NCBI GenBank assembly: GCA_021234155.1
Contig: JAJEKV010000430.1
Span: 143,206-207,205 of the forward strand
Length of the DNA: 64,000 nt
Origin: Isoetes taiwanensis
Taxonomy: Eukaryota; Streptophyta; Lycopodiopsida; Isoetales; Isoetaceae
Direction of reading: 5' to 3'
This document shows, piece after piece, positions 10,479 through 22,105 of the stretch (the stretch's first letter is position 1; each line of letters starts with the position of its first letter). The notes under the pieces are model-generated. The model saw nothing but the letters and a program-made list of their open reading frames with translations, did no database searches and was not told the DNA's origin. Both the position numbers and the translations under genes were made by a program.

Positions 10479-12696
10479 TTGTTCGTGATATGTATGGATG
10501 CATATGACATTGAGGAGGCCACATTCGGTCTAGGGCTCGTCATGCCACCACCCCTCGTGTCATGTCTCGTCCAAATTCCCCACCTCAAGCGTGCAAACAT
10601 TGCTCACAGCCTCGGTCACCTCATCACTATCAGGAGCCCTATCAGGCTCCACCTTCTCAACCTTACTTTCATACCCCCAAACATGCCTACATCCATCATT
10701 CTTACGGCCCATCGCCTCTGCCTTCAACCATCATCTCCCCGGGTGGGCGGGGATATCCACATGTCTCTTTTGCACCTCCCGGGGAATTTCCCTTCCCCAC
10801 CTTTACCACGCGCTCTTCTGTTTTACAACCTTACCCGACCTCAAAACCAATGCTCGGGCACCTTGGTACCTCCCCGCTTAGTCACCCCGTCATCGGGGTC
10901 CCCGGGGCACCATGCCACCACCAACTCCACCTCAATATAATCCCTATCCGGTTCTGTCCAGCCAAGCACTTTCACCTCTACCTTTCAAACCCTTAAAGGT
11001 GACTTATCCTACCTTTGGCAACCACGAAACCAAAGTGCTCAAGGCCCACATGGAAGAATTTGAGGCTCTGGCTGTCTGAATGGTCATCGCAACCTCAACT
11101 GAAATTCCACATCTTTTCCACCACCCTGCGTGGCTCCTCATCAATGGCTCATGTCCAACAAAAGCCCGCGAAAACAAGATTGGTCGAAATGAGAAGCTGC
11201 TTTTCTTTCTCACTATGGGACCACGGATGATGATCAACTTCATCTCAAACAACTCAATGACCTTCAACAAGAGCCCCGCAGTCTGCGGGGATTTTGCGGA
11301 TCGACTTCACATTCTTTCGGCAAAATCAAGGAGTACCCAACCGAGAGCGGATCTTGATGCGGTTTCTCAGGACTTCCTCGGCTATCCGAGCTCATGATGG
11401 AATACTGCGCCGAAGACTTTGGGGCGGGCTATGGAACCTTGTCAATCCCTTTCGATCAATGTTTCCTCCGGTGGCGTGGCTCTTGGGGAGCTCCCTTTCA
11501 TTCCACTGTCATGGTTCCACGGGCTTTGTCCAACCTCAACGCGCCAAATCCTTGGTTGATCCGGATCTGGTGCCATATCGCAAATATCAAGGCCACTTGG
11601 CGAATGAGTGCAACTCCACCAATGGCCGCCTCATTAAAAGATGCAACATGTGCAATCATGCCATGGAAAGAGTGCACTGCACTCATCCTACACCTTCATA
11701 ACAAAGGCGGTTTTATCAAGTGCAAAACAACACCTCGGCAACAATGCGCAATATCGGCGACCACCACCGGCGAGCGCAACCCAATCAACTCTATCGGCCC
11801 CGCGGGGCAACAAGCGGGGACCCAACACCGTCCTCCTTTTGACCCTTCTAAAGCTTCGGTGTTATCTTTGCCAAGAATGGTCACACCACCCACGGCGTGT
11901 CCTCAACTTCCACAAGTTGGTGCGGCTTCATGGCACCAATCAGACCACATCGGTCCGCCTCACGGCTTATCAACTCTGGATTGCCAGCGGCAAACAAGGC
12001 AGCGTCTGTTCTTGGAAGCCACCTCGCGGCGCCTCGGCAATCACGCTATCAACCAGCTCCTGCCAATCAACCTCGGATGGATCAACAAGCACATGAAGAA
12101 ATTTTTTCGGGCTCTTAATCCTCGATCCGGTAGTCAAATTGGGTTGGTTTGGTTTCACGCGACCGGACGGTCACGCCCCTTAACCATTATTTCTAATGGC
12201 ACGCCAACCTGCTTTTGCGGTCGACACCATTCCTCATGAAGAGGAAAAAAAAAAGGTTCACTTTGCACGACTTGGAGAAACTCATGCCGCATGTCATGCC
12301 TAAGTTTTGCCAAAGCATTTTGAACCTCATGCAAGCTGTTGAAGGCGCCGCGTTGGCTAATGTTCATGCCACCACGAGCTCAACAGCGACAAGATCCACC
12401 TTCCACATCTCAACCTCCGGCTCTCGGACATATCCCAATATTGCTGCTGAGGTTGACCTACTCAAAAAGTTCTTTGCTAGCTACCACGCACTCCGACTTT
12501 GTGGATCCGGCATATCCTTTTTTCTCATGTGCCTTTGGAACTCCAAGAGGAGCTAGCAAAAATCAAAATTCCCTTAAGTTTGGCAACAATTTTTGAAACT
12601 TCGTCACGCTCTCAAGGACCGGTTACCACTCCACTGTTTTGGTTGGGGCTGTTGCTACCTCTACACCCACGGTACATGCCCGCGGTGGGCAATCAA
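10479..12696 (+). pseudogene. gag: Ty3/gypsy gag and start of protease, frameshifted
   Basis: A Pro/Gln/His-rich N-terminus (10562-10996) is followed by a retrotransposon gag domain spread over all three frames. Its theme is VTYPTFGNHETKVLKAHMEE, then LKFHIFSTTLRG, then HVQQKPAKT, then DFADRLHIL, then RILMRFLRTSSAIR. A zinc-knuckle pair follows near 11570-11690. The first knuckle keeps GHLANEC but has Tyr where a Cys is expected; the second reads CNMCNHAMERVHC. From about 12420 to 12690 the frame reads PLELQEELAKIKIPLSLATIFETS, probably the linker towards protease. At least five frameshifts are present. Gag packages element RNA in cytoplasmic particles. The element ends where a family-A LTR fragment begins. 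Confidence 0.7.
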
Positions 12697-13525
12697 TGTG
12701 GCTCCTGCTAAGCGTCTGGCCCGTGCGTACACTCGTGAGAAATCCCCCATCGGCTCGACAGCGCATGGGCCCGCCGTCTACCTCACGAGGTGACTCTTAG
12801 TGGGGAATTCCTGAGGTGTCTTGGCGCCCCTTCCCCTATGGGCTCCTATAACGGCGGAGCGATAACACGTCGAACTAGCATCAACATATACAAATACTAC
12901 CTCGAAGGGTAGTGCATCACTCATAAACCAAGGCAAAAGATGATAATCACGAACCATAAAACATGAGAGCTCCTACCGGCTCGGACTCATAAGGAGGATG
13001 GACCCCCGGCTAGGCCTCAAGATAAGCGAGACCAGAGTCATGGCAATGGCGAGGGGCTGTATAGAACAATGGCTAGGGTTGACCACTCCATCCGCCCCTC
13101 TGTGCATACTGCGGATGGGCTAAATCGAGGGCTACGGCATGACTCTAGCCTTCCGGGATCACATAATCCCATGGCATCACCCATCGGGACTACTCCAGGT
13201 TGCATCTCCACAGTCCGATGAGGCGGGAAGGGTTGCATCTCCCTTCCGGGGGTCTAGAGGTGCCGTGGGCGGCTAGAGAATCGTGGCGACACGATTCGTG
13301 CCGGCCGAACCCCCAAAAGCGAGAGCCAAGCCAACACTTGCAGCTCTCGAGGCGTGGCAACACCATTGCCCCGGAGGTGTGGGACCCATGCCGGCCCACC
13401 GCAGTGACCCGACCATAAGCCTAGCCCACTATGGGATCCCCGAAGCCCCCACTTTCGCGGGGATCCTCCCTCCCTTCCCTCTAGCCCCGATTGTATGGTC
13501 TTTGAGTCACACAACCACCCCATTG
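12697..13525 (-). mobile_element. LTR fragment of family A (3' part in element orientation)
   Basis: Collinear with 31037-31850 of the complete family-A LTR. It begins TGTG..GCTCCT.GCTAAGCGTC and continues through ATGGGCTCCTATA, CTACCTCGAAGGGTAGTGCATC, GGTTGACCACTCCATCCGCC and ACTATGGGATCCCCGAAGCC. It stops matching near 13525. Open frames on both strands inside it are shadows of the LTR. No primer site adjoins it at 12696, so it is a 3' LTR end or a stand-alone fragment. Confidence 0.8.
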
Positions 13526-13589
13526 CAGGTCCACACCTAAAAACAATGATAACAAAAAAGACCACATGTCGTTGTTCCAAAAAAATCTA

Positions 13590-14280
13590 CATGTGGTTAT
13601 GTGGAGGTGTGGTTTATTAAGGAGGCGGTGTAGTTTTTTTATGAAGCTATAGTTTTTTTTTGAAGGTGTGGCCTTTTTTTTGAGGTGTCATTTTCTAAAA
13701 AAGTGTTGCTTATTTTTTGAGGGGTGTTGTTTTTAAGAAGGTGTTGTTTTTGAGGTGTAGTTTATAGCTAGGTGTAGTTTTTTAAGAGTCGTTTTTATGG
13801 AAGTATAGTTTTTGAAGTGTGGTTTATAAGGAGGTGTAGTTTTTAAGTGGTTGTTTTTTAAGGAAGTATGGTTTTAAAGTGGTATAATTTTTTAATCGGG
13901 GTGTTGTTTTTGAGGTGTCGTTTTATAAGTGGGTGTAGTTTTTAATAGCTATTTTTAAAAAGTATGGTTTTTTGAAGTGTGGTATATAAGCGGTGTAGTT
14001 TTTAAGTGGCTGTTTTTTAATGAAGTATGGTTTTCTGAAGTGGTGTAGTTTATAACTAGGTGTAGTTTTTAAGAAGCTGTTTTTAAGGAAGTATGATTTT
14101 TTTTTTTGTGTGGTTTATATAACTAGGTATAGTTTTACGTAATTTGTTTTTAAAGTAAGTATGGTTTTGAGGTGTGGTTTTTAGTTTTTTTTTCTGAAGT
14201 GTGGTTCTCACGAAGTGGCATAGTTTTTCTGTGACTATTTCTTAAGTATAGTTTTTAGGCTATTTTTTTAAGCAAAGCAC
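13590..14280. repeat. T-rich degenerate tandem repeats
   Basis: About 690 bases of imperfect units built from GGTGTAGTTTTTAAG, (A/G)GCTGTTTTTAAGGAAG and TATGGTTTTTGAAGTG. The period is roughly 50-65 bases with much drift. No coding. Confidence 0.7.
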
Positions 14281-14344
14281 CACCACACGGAATATTGTTT
14301 TGTGTGCTCAACTTTGGGAATGTAACGTATTGTTTTACATTCGT

Positions 14345-15490
14345 GAAAAATAACGTGGCTCAAACATGCCACGTGGGCTCCAACATGCCACTTAGGTGCC
14401 AACATGCCAAGGTGGCTCAAGCATGCCACCTAGGCACCAACATGCCACCTAGGCTCAAACATGTCAAGGTGGCTCAAATATGCCTTGCGGGCTCCTATAT
14501 GCCACCTATAGGCTCCAACATGCCACGTGGGCTCCAACATGCCAAACTAGGCTCCAGCGTGCCTCAAACATGCCACCTAGGCCCCAACATGACACCTGGG
14601 CTCAAACATGCCAAGGTGGCTCAAACATGCCACGTGGGCTTCATGCCACCTAGGCTCCAACATGTCAGGGTGGCTCAAACATGCCATGTGGGCTCCAACA
14701 CTGCTAAGTCAGCTCAAGCATCTTTGCCTAGGCACCAACATGCCACCAAGGCTCAAACATGCCTGGGTGGCTCAAACATGCCATCATGGGTCCAACATGC
14801 CACCTATGCCAAGGTGGCTCAAACATACCACTAGGCTCCAACATGCCACCTAGGCTCAAACATGCCAAGGTGTATGCCACGCCGAGGTCCAACATGCTAA
14901 GGTGGCTCAAAATGCCACGGGGCTCCTACATGCCACCTAGGCTCCAACATGTCGAGGGTGGCTCAAACATGCCCGTGGGCTCCAACATACCACCTAGGCT
15001 CCAACATGCCACCTAGGCTCAAACATACCAAGGTGGCTCAAACATGCCAATGCGTGTTCCAACATGTCACCTAGGCTCCAACATACCAAGGTGGCTCCAA
15101 CATGCCACCCTAGGCTCCAAGCATGCTAAGGTGGCTCAAATATGCCAAGGTGGCCCAAACATGCCTTGGGATCCAACATGCCACCTAGGATCAACATGCC
15201 ACCTAGGATCCAACATGCCACCTAGGATCCAACATGCCAAGGTGGCTCAAATATGCCATGTGGGCTCCAACATACCACCTAGGCTCCAACATGTCAAGGT
15301 GGCTCAAACATGCCACCTAGCCTCCAACATGTCACCTAGGCTCAAACCGCCAAGGTGGCTCAAACATTCCATGGCGCTCCAACATGCCACCTAGGCTCCA
15401 ACATGCCAAGGTGGCTCAAACCTCTTGCGTGGGCTCCAACATAACATCTGAAGCTTAAACATGCCAAGGTGGCTCAAACATGCCAAGGTT
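14345..15490. repeat. 19-bp minisatellite array, block 1
   Basis: Some 55-60 imperfect copies of GGCTCAAACATGCCACCTA and its variants (GGCTCCAACATGCCAAGGT). Three 19-bp units make 57 bp, so frames stay open as 19-residue repeats such as HAKVAQTCHLGSNMPPRLK. Frames of 80-180 codons occur on both strands. They are best read as satellite by-products because both strands are equally open and no start context stands out. Confidence 0.9.
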
Positions 15491-16019
15491 CTTGAAGGGT
15501 TTACGTTTGGGGGGGCGTTTTGGTCATTTGCACTTGGGGCGTTCTTTGAGAAGTCACAGTTGAAGGCATAAAAGCAACAGAAGCTGACACTTCCCGAGTT
15601 TGGATCTATCCTCCTCTCGAAGTGGCAATCAAAAAGTCAAGAGTCGCTTTGCGAGTATCAAGACATTGTTTGGGATTATTACGTATGGCGATAAATTGGG
15701 ACCTCGTTTCTTCGGATTGTCATGGCTCTGCATGCATATTTAGAATGGTGCACTAAGTTATCCATGAAAACTAGCATGTTTTGGCCTTCAAAATGTAAAC
15801 CCCTGTGTGTTGCTAGGTTATTGAAGGGTTTATGTTTTGGAGGCGATATCTAGTTTGATTCAGCAAGATCTTGCAGTGTCATCACGTGGGGCGGTGTTGA
15901 AGCAGAAGATGGACCCTTAAAACCTTCTAGAAAGCAGTTTGTCCCAAATGCCCTCTCCCATGGCCTGGCAATGGATGTGCAACTCCACGACCCTAAAACT
16001 ATAAATTAGCCACATAGTA
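15491..16019. other. Non-repetitive part of the minisatellite-bearing element
   Basis: TTGAAGGGTTTACGTTTGG near 15493 and TTGAAGGGTTTATGTTTTGG near 15822 are related. The stretch from GGACCCTTAAAACCTTC at 15911 to about 16010 is also found at 32646-32750, just before the other minisatellite block. The non-repetitive and repetitive parts therefore travel together as one larger repeat. Confidence 0.6.
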
Positions 16020-16490
16020 TCAACCATGCCACTAGGCTCTAAGCGAGAACACATGGCTCAAACATGCCACTAGGGTCATAAAAACCCTTTCAAATGATTT
16101 ATTTTTTGAAAGAATGAGATACAAGTTTGTATGTTTTTCTTATATGGTTGAAATGTTGTGCCCCTAGGCTCAAGCATGCCCTTGGCTCAAACATGCTAGA
16201 TTGGCTCATGCATGCCATATAGACTCAAATGTACCACATACTCGACTCAAACATGCCACCTAGGCTCAGCGACCCCTAGGGTCAAACATGTCCTAGGCTC
16301 AAACATGCCACATAGCCTCAAATACCTTGGCGCAAATGCCACATAGGCTCAAACATGCCACCTAGGCTCAAGCATTGCCCCTTGGTCAAACATGCCCTAG
16401 GCTCAAATATGCCACATAGGCTTAAACATGCCACCAGCATCAAACATGACACGTGGCTCTTAACATGCCCCTAGGCTCAAACATGCCCGC
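16020..16490. repeat. 19-bp minisatellite array, degenerate block 2
   Basis: Same monomer as block 1 but with shortened, more diverged units (CTCAAACATGCCACATAGG and similar), split by a 90-base AT-rich insert near 16080-16160. Isolated monomers continue near 16975-17050. Confidence 0.8.
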
Positions 16491-18510
16491 ATGTTGTGGT
16501 AAATCTGCTTGTTGGGCAGTGGCAATGTAGAGGTGGAATAGTGGCACATAATGTGACATGGCAATGATATGGCACTAGAATGATGAGGTGGCATGAAAAA
16601 AAAGCAAGCAAAATTCTTTCTTTTGAAGAAGGTGACTATTTGCAAAAATTATGGGAGATGACATGGCATGAGTATGGTGAGGTGGCAAAGATGAGTGGTG
16701 GTGGCAAAATATAAAGGGGTGGAAAATAAAGAATTTGCCTACACAACTTTTCAATTTATAGAAAAAACACATTTCTCCATGGTGACATGGCATTTCTTTG
16801 GATGGTGGGCATGTGACATGATGACTAAGCATTTATGCACTTTAGATAGAAAATGCTTGGGGAAGGGGGGGATTTTATGAGTGAGATAAGTAATAGTGGC
16901 AAGCAAGACGTTGGCATTGGACTATGCAAAAGTTGTGTTGTACTATAGAGGGTCTTAGGCTGAGTCCATTGAGGGCTCAAACATGCCACAGCTCAAACAT
17001 GGCACATGGCTCAATTTGGACATGGCTCAAACATTACCACATAGACTCAACATGAGACATGGCAAAATTTAAAAATGACAAAATTTAGAAAAACATGCAT
17101 GATATAGTTATATAGCGATCAATGGCCAAGATGAGCAAGCGAGATTGTGATCAAGTATTGCATTGTAAAAGTGTTTTTTTCCTTTTTAAGAGCAGTCTTT
17201 GCTATTTTTGTTCACTAGATAGGAAAATTTGTATATAAGGATCCGAGAAAGTATTTCTGCACAAGTCGCGTAAAAGTTCAATTATAATTAAATCTAAATC
17301 CTAATCGCCTTTGTTCATGCTAAAACACCACATCCTTAATGGTTTTGAATACCATAAAATATTTTGACTATTCACTCTATTATGGGAAACTTGGCCATGC
17401 AAATATCTTCTTCTAACACCCTTGTTTTAAGGAAATTTGTCTCCCAAAGCGTTGTTTCATCGTAATTGAATCGTAATGTACCGAGGATCCCAACAGTTTG
17501 AACATTTGTCTAATTGTGAGGAAAGCGAAATTCTTAATTTACCCTTATAATCTAAGTGGCGTCAATGTCCAGCATAGTGTGGAGAAATTATGGTTCTAAC
17601 TTGATATTATCCATGGGTATTGTCTATATCCTTGTTGCATATAATGGTAATCCATTAAACTATGCCTAGAAACTAACTTTGATTTTTGAATAAGTAACTA
17701 TGTCCCTTAGAGCAGTTGCCACCATGCTTGAAATTTTCAATGGTCTAATCCTTTTGTCCATCATTTCCACATTGTTGATGCACAATACCTTTAAATTAAT
17801 GAGACATATAAGCCAATTAATGATAAGACATGTAAAGTGGCCCTCGTTATTCAAGTGGTGCCTAGGCGGCCTTGAATATGCCAAGTACTAGCCATGGGAA
17901 GCTTTGTCAGGCAGGGGCCCAAAGCTCAAGGATGCCATGATGCTTCTCCTATATTGGGAATTTGGTGTTTAAACCCGGCAACACGCATTAAATGCATGGC
18001 AAATTTTGTGTATTTTGGTTGTGTTTCAATGATTTTAATATGTATTTTCTTTCCTCTTTCAATGGTAAGCCAATGAAAAACAAAAACAATTAACACTTAG
18101 GGATTTATTTCCCTGGCCAAGTTTTGCAATTAAAATGCCATACCTTATCGAAGTGGGCCAAAATTGTTTGGATTACTAATTTGTTAAAGGTCTAAAATTG
18201 GCCGAAACAAGGTCCGATTTCATTCTCATGGCCCATGCAAGTTTAGAAGAAAACTCAACCTCGGATCTTCATGGGAACCTGCTAGCCTTTTGGACCTCAA
18301 AGAAAACCACTGAGGTGTTGCCATGGAAAGCACCCTTAGATATAAGTTATGGAATGTCAAATTAGAATGATAGATGAACCCGTTCGACATAGTATAGCCC
18401 AATGGGTGCAGTTGAAACAAGCAATATCGTTGTAGCAATGGATCCAATCTATTTTTACCCGCTACCAGGCTTTTCGGATGGCGAGATGGAGGGGAGTGCA
18501 AATCCGATAC
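16491..18510. other. No gene seen
   Basis: GGTGGCA-rich then AT-rich sequence. Only stray minisatellite monomers (16975-17050) and short random frames are present. No splice-flanked coding segment was recognised. Confidence 0.45.
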
Positions 18511-18620
18511 CTCCATTATTTCATAACCTATGTGTTTCTTCGCTAAGATGAATGGCTCAAATTAAATCTCCATTATTGTCTTAACTATGTGTTTCTTCCC
18601 GCTAAGATGAATCAAAAATT
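18511..18620. repeat. Tandem duplication of 57 bp
   Basis: CTCCATTATT...TATGTGTTTCTTC..GCTAAGATGAAT occurs at 18511-18567 and again at 18568-18620 with small differences. Confidence 0.85.
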
Positions 18621-18899
18621 TAAATGATCGTCGGCCTAGATTTGATCTAGGCCTCCGGTGTGATGGTTGGGCGGTGTGCCTTGCCTTTTGTCGGTTTCCC
18701 AAAGCGGAATGGAGAATGCCGCCCGCGACTTTGATTATCGCCATAATTACACCTAGGGACCACCGAGCCATCCATGGATCAAATCGGGCAGCGGCTAAGA
18801 AGGTTTTAGGTCGGTGCCGTTCGGCCCCAAATGCATTGATGACATTTTGCGATTCCGGATTACGGAATGGGATACCCCTTTTAATATAAAACGTATTTT

Positions 18900-19236
18900 T
18901 CTTTGCTAGGTTATTTGAAGGGTTTACATTTTGTGCTTCGGAACTTTCAATCCGTTCCGCCAAACATAACCGATTTGGTACTTTTATTCTTTCCGCCATG
19001 AAGCAATACACCTTCAATGGGTTTTGGATTTTTCCTCCACATTTTCCCGGACGAATTAAAGTCAAAGATGCCTTTAGGAGATCACGCAAAATTGTTTAGG
19101 ATAATAGGATGGCCAATAGTCCAAGCCGGTTATTCCATTGCATTGGCTCCAATGCATGTTTAGAAAAGGTACCTTGCAACAAGCCAACAACGCCGTTTGG
19201 CCGCCAAATGTAAAGGATATTTCTCAACCTAGCAAT
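18900..19236. mobile_element. Possible fold-back MITE-like element
   Basis: The left end reads TTGCTAGGTTATTTGAAGGG then TTTACATTTTG. The right end, read on the other strand, gives TTGCTAGGTTGAG..., CCTTTACATTTGGCGG. The ends are thus partly inverted over about 35 bases. The interior repeats GTTCCG and CCAAACGGCG motifs. The same TTGCTAGGTTATTGAAGGG end sequence also occurs near 15812. No transposase. The 175-codon minus-strand frame over 18562-19089 has no recognised domain and is not called as a gene. Confidence 0.35.
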
Positions 19237-19240
19237 TGCG

Positions 19241-19992
19241 GGATTTTTTCGTTTTGGGGAGCAAAGAGCTGAAATCATCATGTTAGATAACTAGGTGGCC
19301 TTGATTTTAGGGGGTATAAAATGGCTTACAATGAAGAACTAATGGCCATTTTGATGTGGGATTTCTTGTAGATTTTGATGTATGCAATTGAGAATATCGG
19401 TGAAAGGAAGAGAAAGACAATCCAAATTTTCGATACTAGAATCAAAGGTCTTTTGGCGGATTCAAGCAATGTGCTTCTTGCTTGCTAATTTCGATGGAAG
19501 AAGGCAAATTTCTTCAAAAAAACCCCCTTCCAAGTTCATTCTATTGTTGAAAGCCTGATTTTTACAATCGGCATTATATTGTTTTGTATGTGAATAGTAT
19601 GGCTGGAATTTTGGGAAATTAAGTTAAATAAGAATAGGTTTTCCAATGTTTGTTCTATTTATGAGATAAGGTCAATAAGAATATGTTTTCTAATGGTTGA
19701 AAGGCTATTTGCAATTCTAAGTGCGGGAAAAATTAAATTTAAAACCAAACATAATATGGGCATTTCAAGACTTGAAAGAAAAAGTCTAGAACTAAATGTG
19801 AATGAAAGTCATTTAAATTTGTTTTAGTTTTATTACCTTCAAAGGCATTCAAACCATATCTCAAGAGAAAAATAACCTGGAACCATTTATTTTTATAAAC
19901 CACATCTATATATCAAGATTCTTCTTTATGAGAAACAATAGGCCTCAAGATGATCGGACAAAATCATGATACATGGTAGGGCGTTGTTTTTT
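19241..19992. other. No gene seen
   Basis: AT-rich spacer with short frames only. Confidence 0.45.
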
Positions 19993-21210
19993 TGGCTGGG
20001 GTTGACCATCCATCCGCCCCTCATGTGCATTTTCAAAGTGTTAGATAAGAACCGACAAGACTCTAGCCAGGTTGTTTTAATCCCAAATCACCATCGGGGA
20101 AACAACATGTTGCATCTCATTTTATTATGAACCAGGAAGGTTGCATCTCCCTTCAGGATCTAAATTGCGTTACATTTAAAAAGGAATATGGCGACACATA
20201 TAATTCCTACCATGTGAACCCCCAAAGCGAGAGCCAAGCCAACACTTGCGACTCTTTAAAAAAGGCTAAATGTAACACCATTGCCCTAAGGTGTCGGACC
20301 ATGTCATTCATTACGCAGTGACCGACCATAAGCCTAGCCCACTATGGTTTTTTGGAAGCCCCCCACTTTCGGGGATCCTGAAAAAACTTTCCCTCTGGAC
20401 CCGTTATATGGTGCTGGAGTGTCATATCATAGCCTCAATAGCCTGGTGGGCTCCTATGCGAGCCGCAACTAATAGGAACTAAGGGTTCTACTCTAGGAGC
20501 ATACTACATATGGCTCTGGGTCTCTACCCCCTTCCCAATACAAGAGGAGCAAACAAGATCAACCAACATCCATACTCATCACATCATGAGAATAATCATA
20601 AGAAGAACATCTTAACCTAATCATACAAATCTAACTAATAGTTAGGGTTCCTTGATTAGGGTTCAAGAAGTTCAATATGGGTTCTAGGATGGCTCTACTC
20701 TAGATACAAAATACTAGCATATCACGGAATGCTAATTTCCAGATGAGCTATCACAACTACTATCCTACATACCTGCTCTGAGCTCTCCCCCTCGAGATCA
20801 TTATTGCCTCCATGGTCACCGACTCACGAGATGCCACCTACTCCAAGAGCGTGTCACCGAGTCTATGCCACAACAAGCGATGTTGAAAGCGGGGTTGGAG
20901 CGGTTTTGGCGATAGGTGAGTCTCACAGGTGCTAGGGCTGGAAAGAGGTCTAGGGTTAGGGTTTATGCCTATATGAGTTAGGTCCACCTAGGATGCCGCG
21001 TGGTACCAATGGTGAGTCTGTGTGGCGGTGCCCCAATAGGTTAAGCCCCGTGGATAATGGCTTAACCTATGGTTGGCTAAGTTATGAGAATAACTTAGCC
21101 ATGCCCCTAGTGCCACAATCTATGGTATACAAGGCTATGAAGATAGACTTGTATGGTGGCCGGATCGAGGAATATCGTATTTATGGCGTATATTCCACGG
21201 GCCAATCACA
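19993..21210 (-). mobile_element. Family-A LTR fragment (5' part in element orientation)
   Basis: Collinear with about 31425-32643 of the complete LTR. It starts at GGTTGACCATCCATCCGCCC and ends CCAATCACA where the intact copy has CCGTCACA. It lies on the pol 3' side of the family-A element, where a 3' LTR is expected. Its distal quarter is missing here and a similar part lies at 12697-13525, but the two fragments overlap by about 400 bases of LTR, so this is not a simple split by one insertion. Confidence 0.75.
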
Positions 21211-22105
21211 TTCTCAACAGGACAATCTTTGTCCTCGGCATTGCGCTAAGGTGACGAACCTACCTTATGCTTGCACAAGCAACAACATGTCATAACCTTT
21301 AGTTTGGTTTAGCAATCAAGTTTTTATTAGTTCAAGTCAAAAATTTAGGCTATATTTGTACTTATACAAAATTATATAGCCTTAACAGGATTATTTCTTC
21401 ACGATAATTCAAAACATTATTGTAAGAGTTATTAGGGGTTCATAATCTAAATTATGGCTCCCCTATCTTCTCGTGTCGGCTCACCGTTGAAGTCCACCTT
21501 CTACTTGCGCAAGAGGGCACATTACGTTAGTTTGGATTAATAATTTGTGGTTTTAGGGGACCACCCCCCTTACCTCCTTGTAGCGAACTCTTGACTCAAG
21601 GTTGTCCTACTACCTTGCCCAAGATCATGGCCCTTTTCGGTTGAGCTTAAGGATCATTTAAGATGCTCCCATCATAAGCCCATGATCGAGTGCTACCTAC
21701 TTTCGGTTACCGGTGCAGTACCCCTAGTGCATCATGCCCCCGGGTTTGAAGCTAGGGGCGTCTCCGCGATCCCATCATCGGCGCATGATCACTTTAACCT
21801 TCACCATGACCCTCCCTACGGCCCGGTGTGCGTACCCGCATCGTGGCATAGAGATCATCCGTCGATGTCCCATCATCGCCACCATGCCTCATTCCTCACT
21901 CACATGACCCTAATGGTCATGCACCTCTTCAGTGCGTGTGGCCTAGAATGCCCTAAAAGGTGTATCCCATCATAAGCCCCCACGATCCAAGGTTACGGCA
22001 CATGCACCTACTAACTAGAATGCATCGCCCGGGCTTAAAACTAACTAACAACATACTAGCTAACCACGGCAAGTTTGGAGTCGACCAAGGAGGCGACTAA
22101 GCCCA
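21211..22105 (-). other. 3' untranslated part of family-A element
   Basis: Lies between the pol stop and the LTR in element orientation. No open frame with similarity and no clear polypurine tract directly next to the LTR were seen. Confidence 0.4.

Noticed and set aside
13038-13580. Overlapping 60-108 codon ORFs on both strands
   Set aside because: They are inside a family-A LTR copy; equivalent frames recur at 31317-31821 in the other copy as nucleotide-level repeats.
14295-15394. ORFs of 80-179 codons with Met-Pro-Arg repeats
   Set aside because: They follow the 57-bp periodicity of the minisatellite, occur on both strands and begin and end with the array.
18562-19089. 175-codon minus-strand ORF
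   Set aside because: No family motif was recognised, and it overlaps the fold-back element and the 57-bp duplication; probably an open frame by chance.
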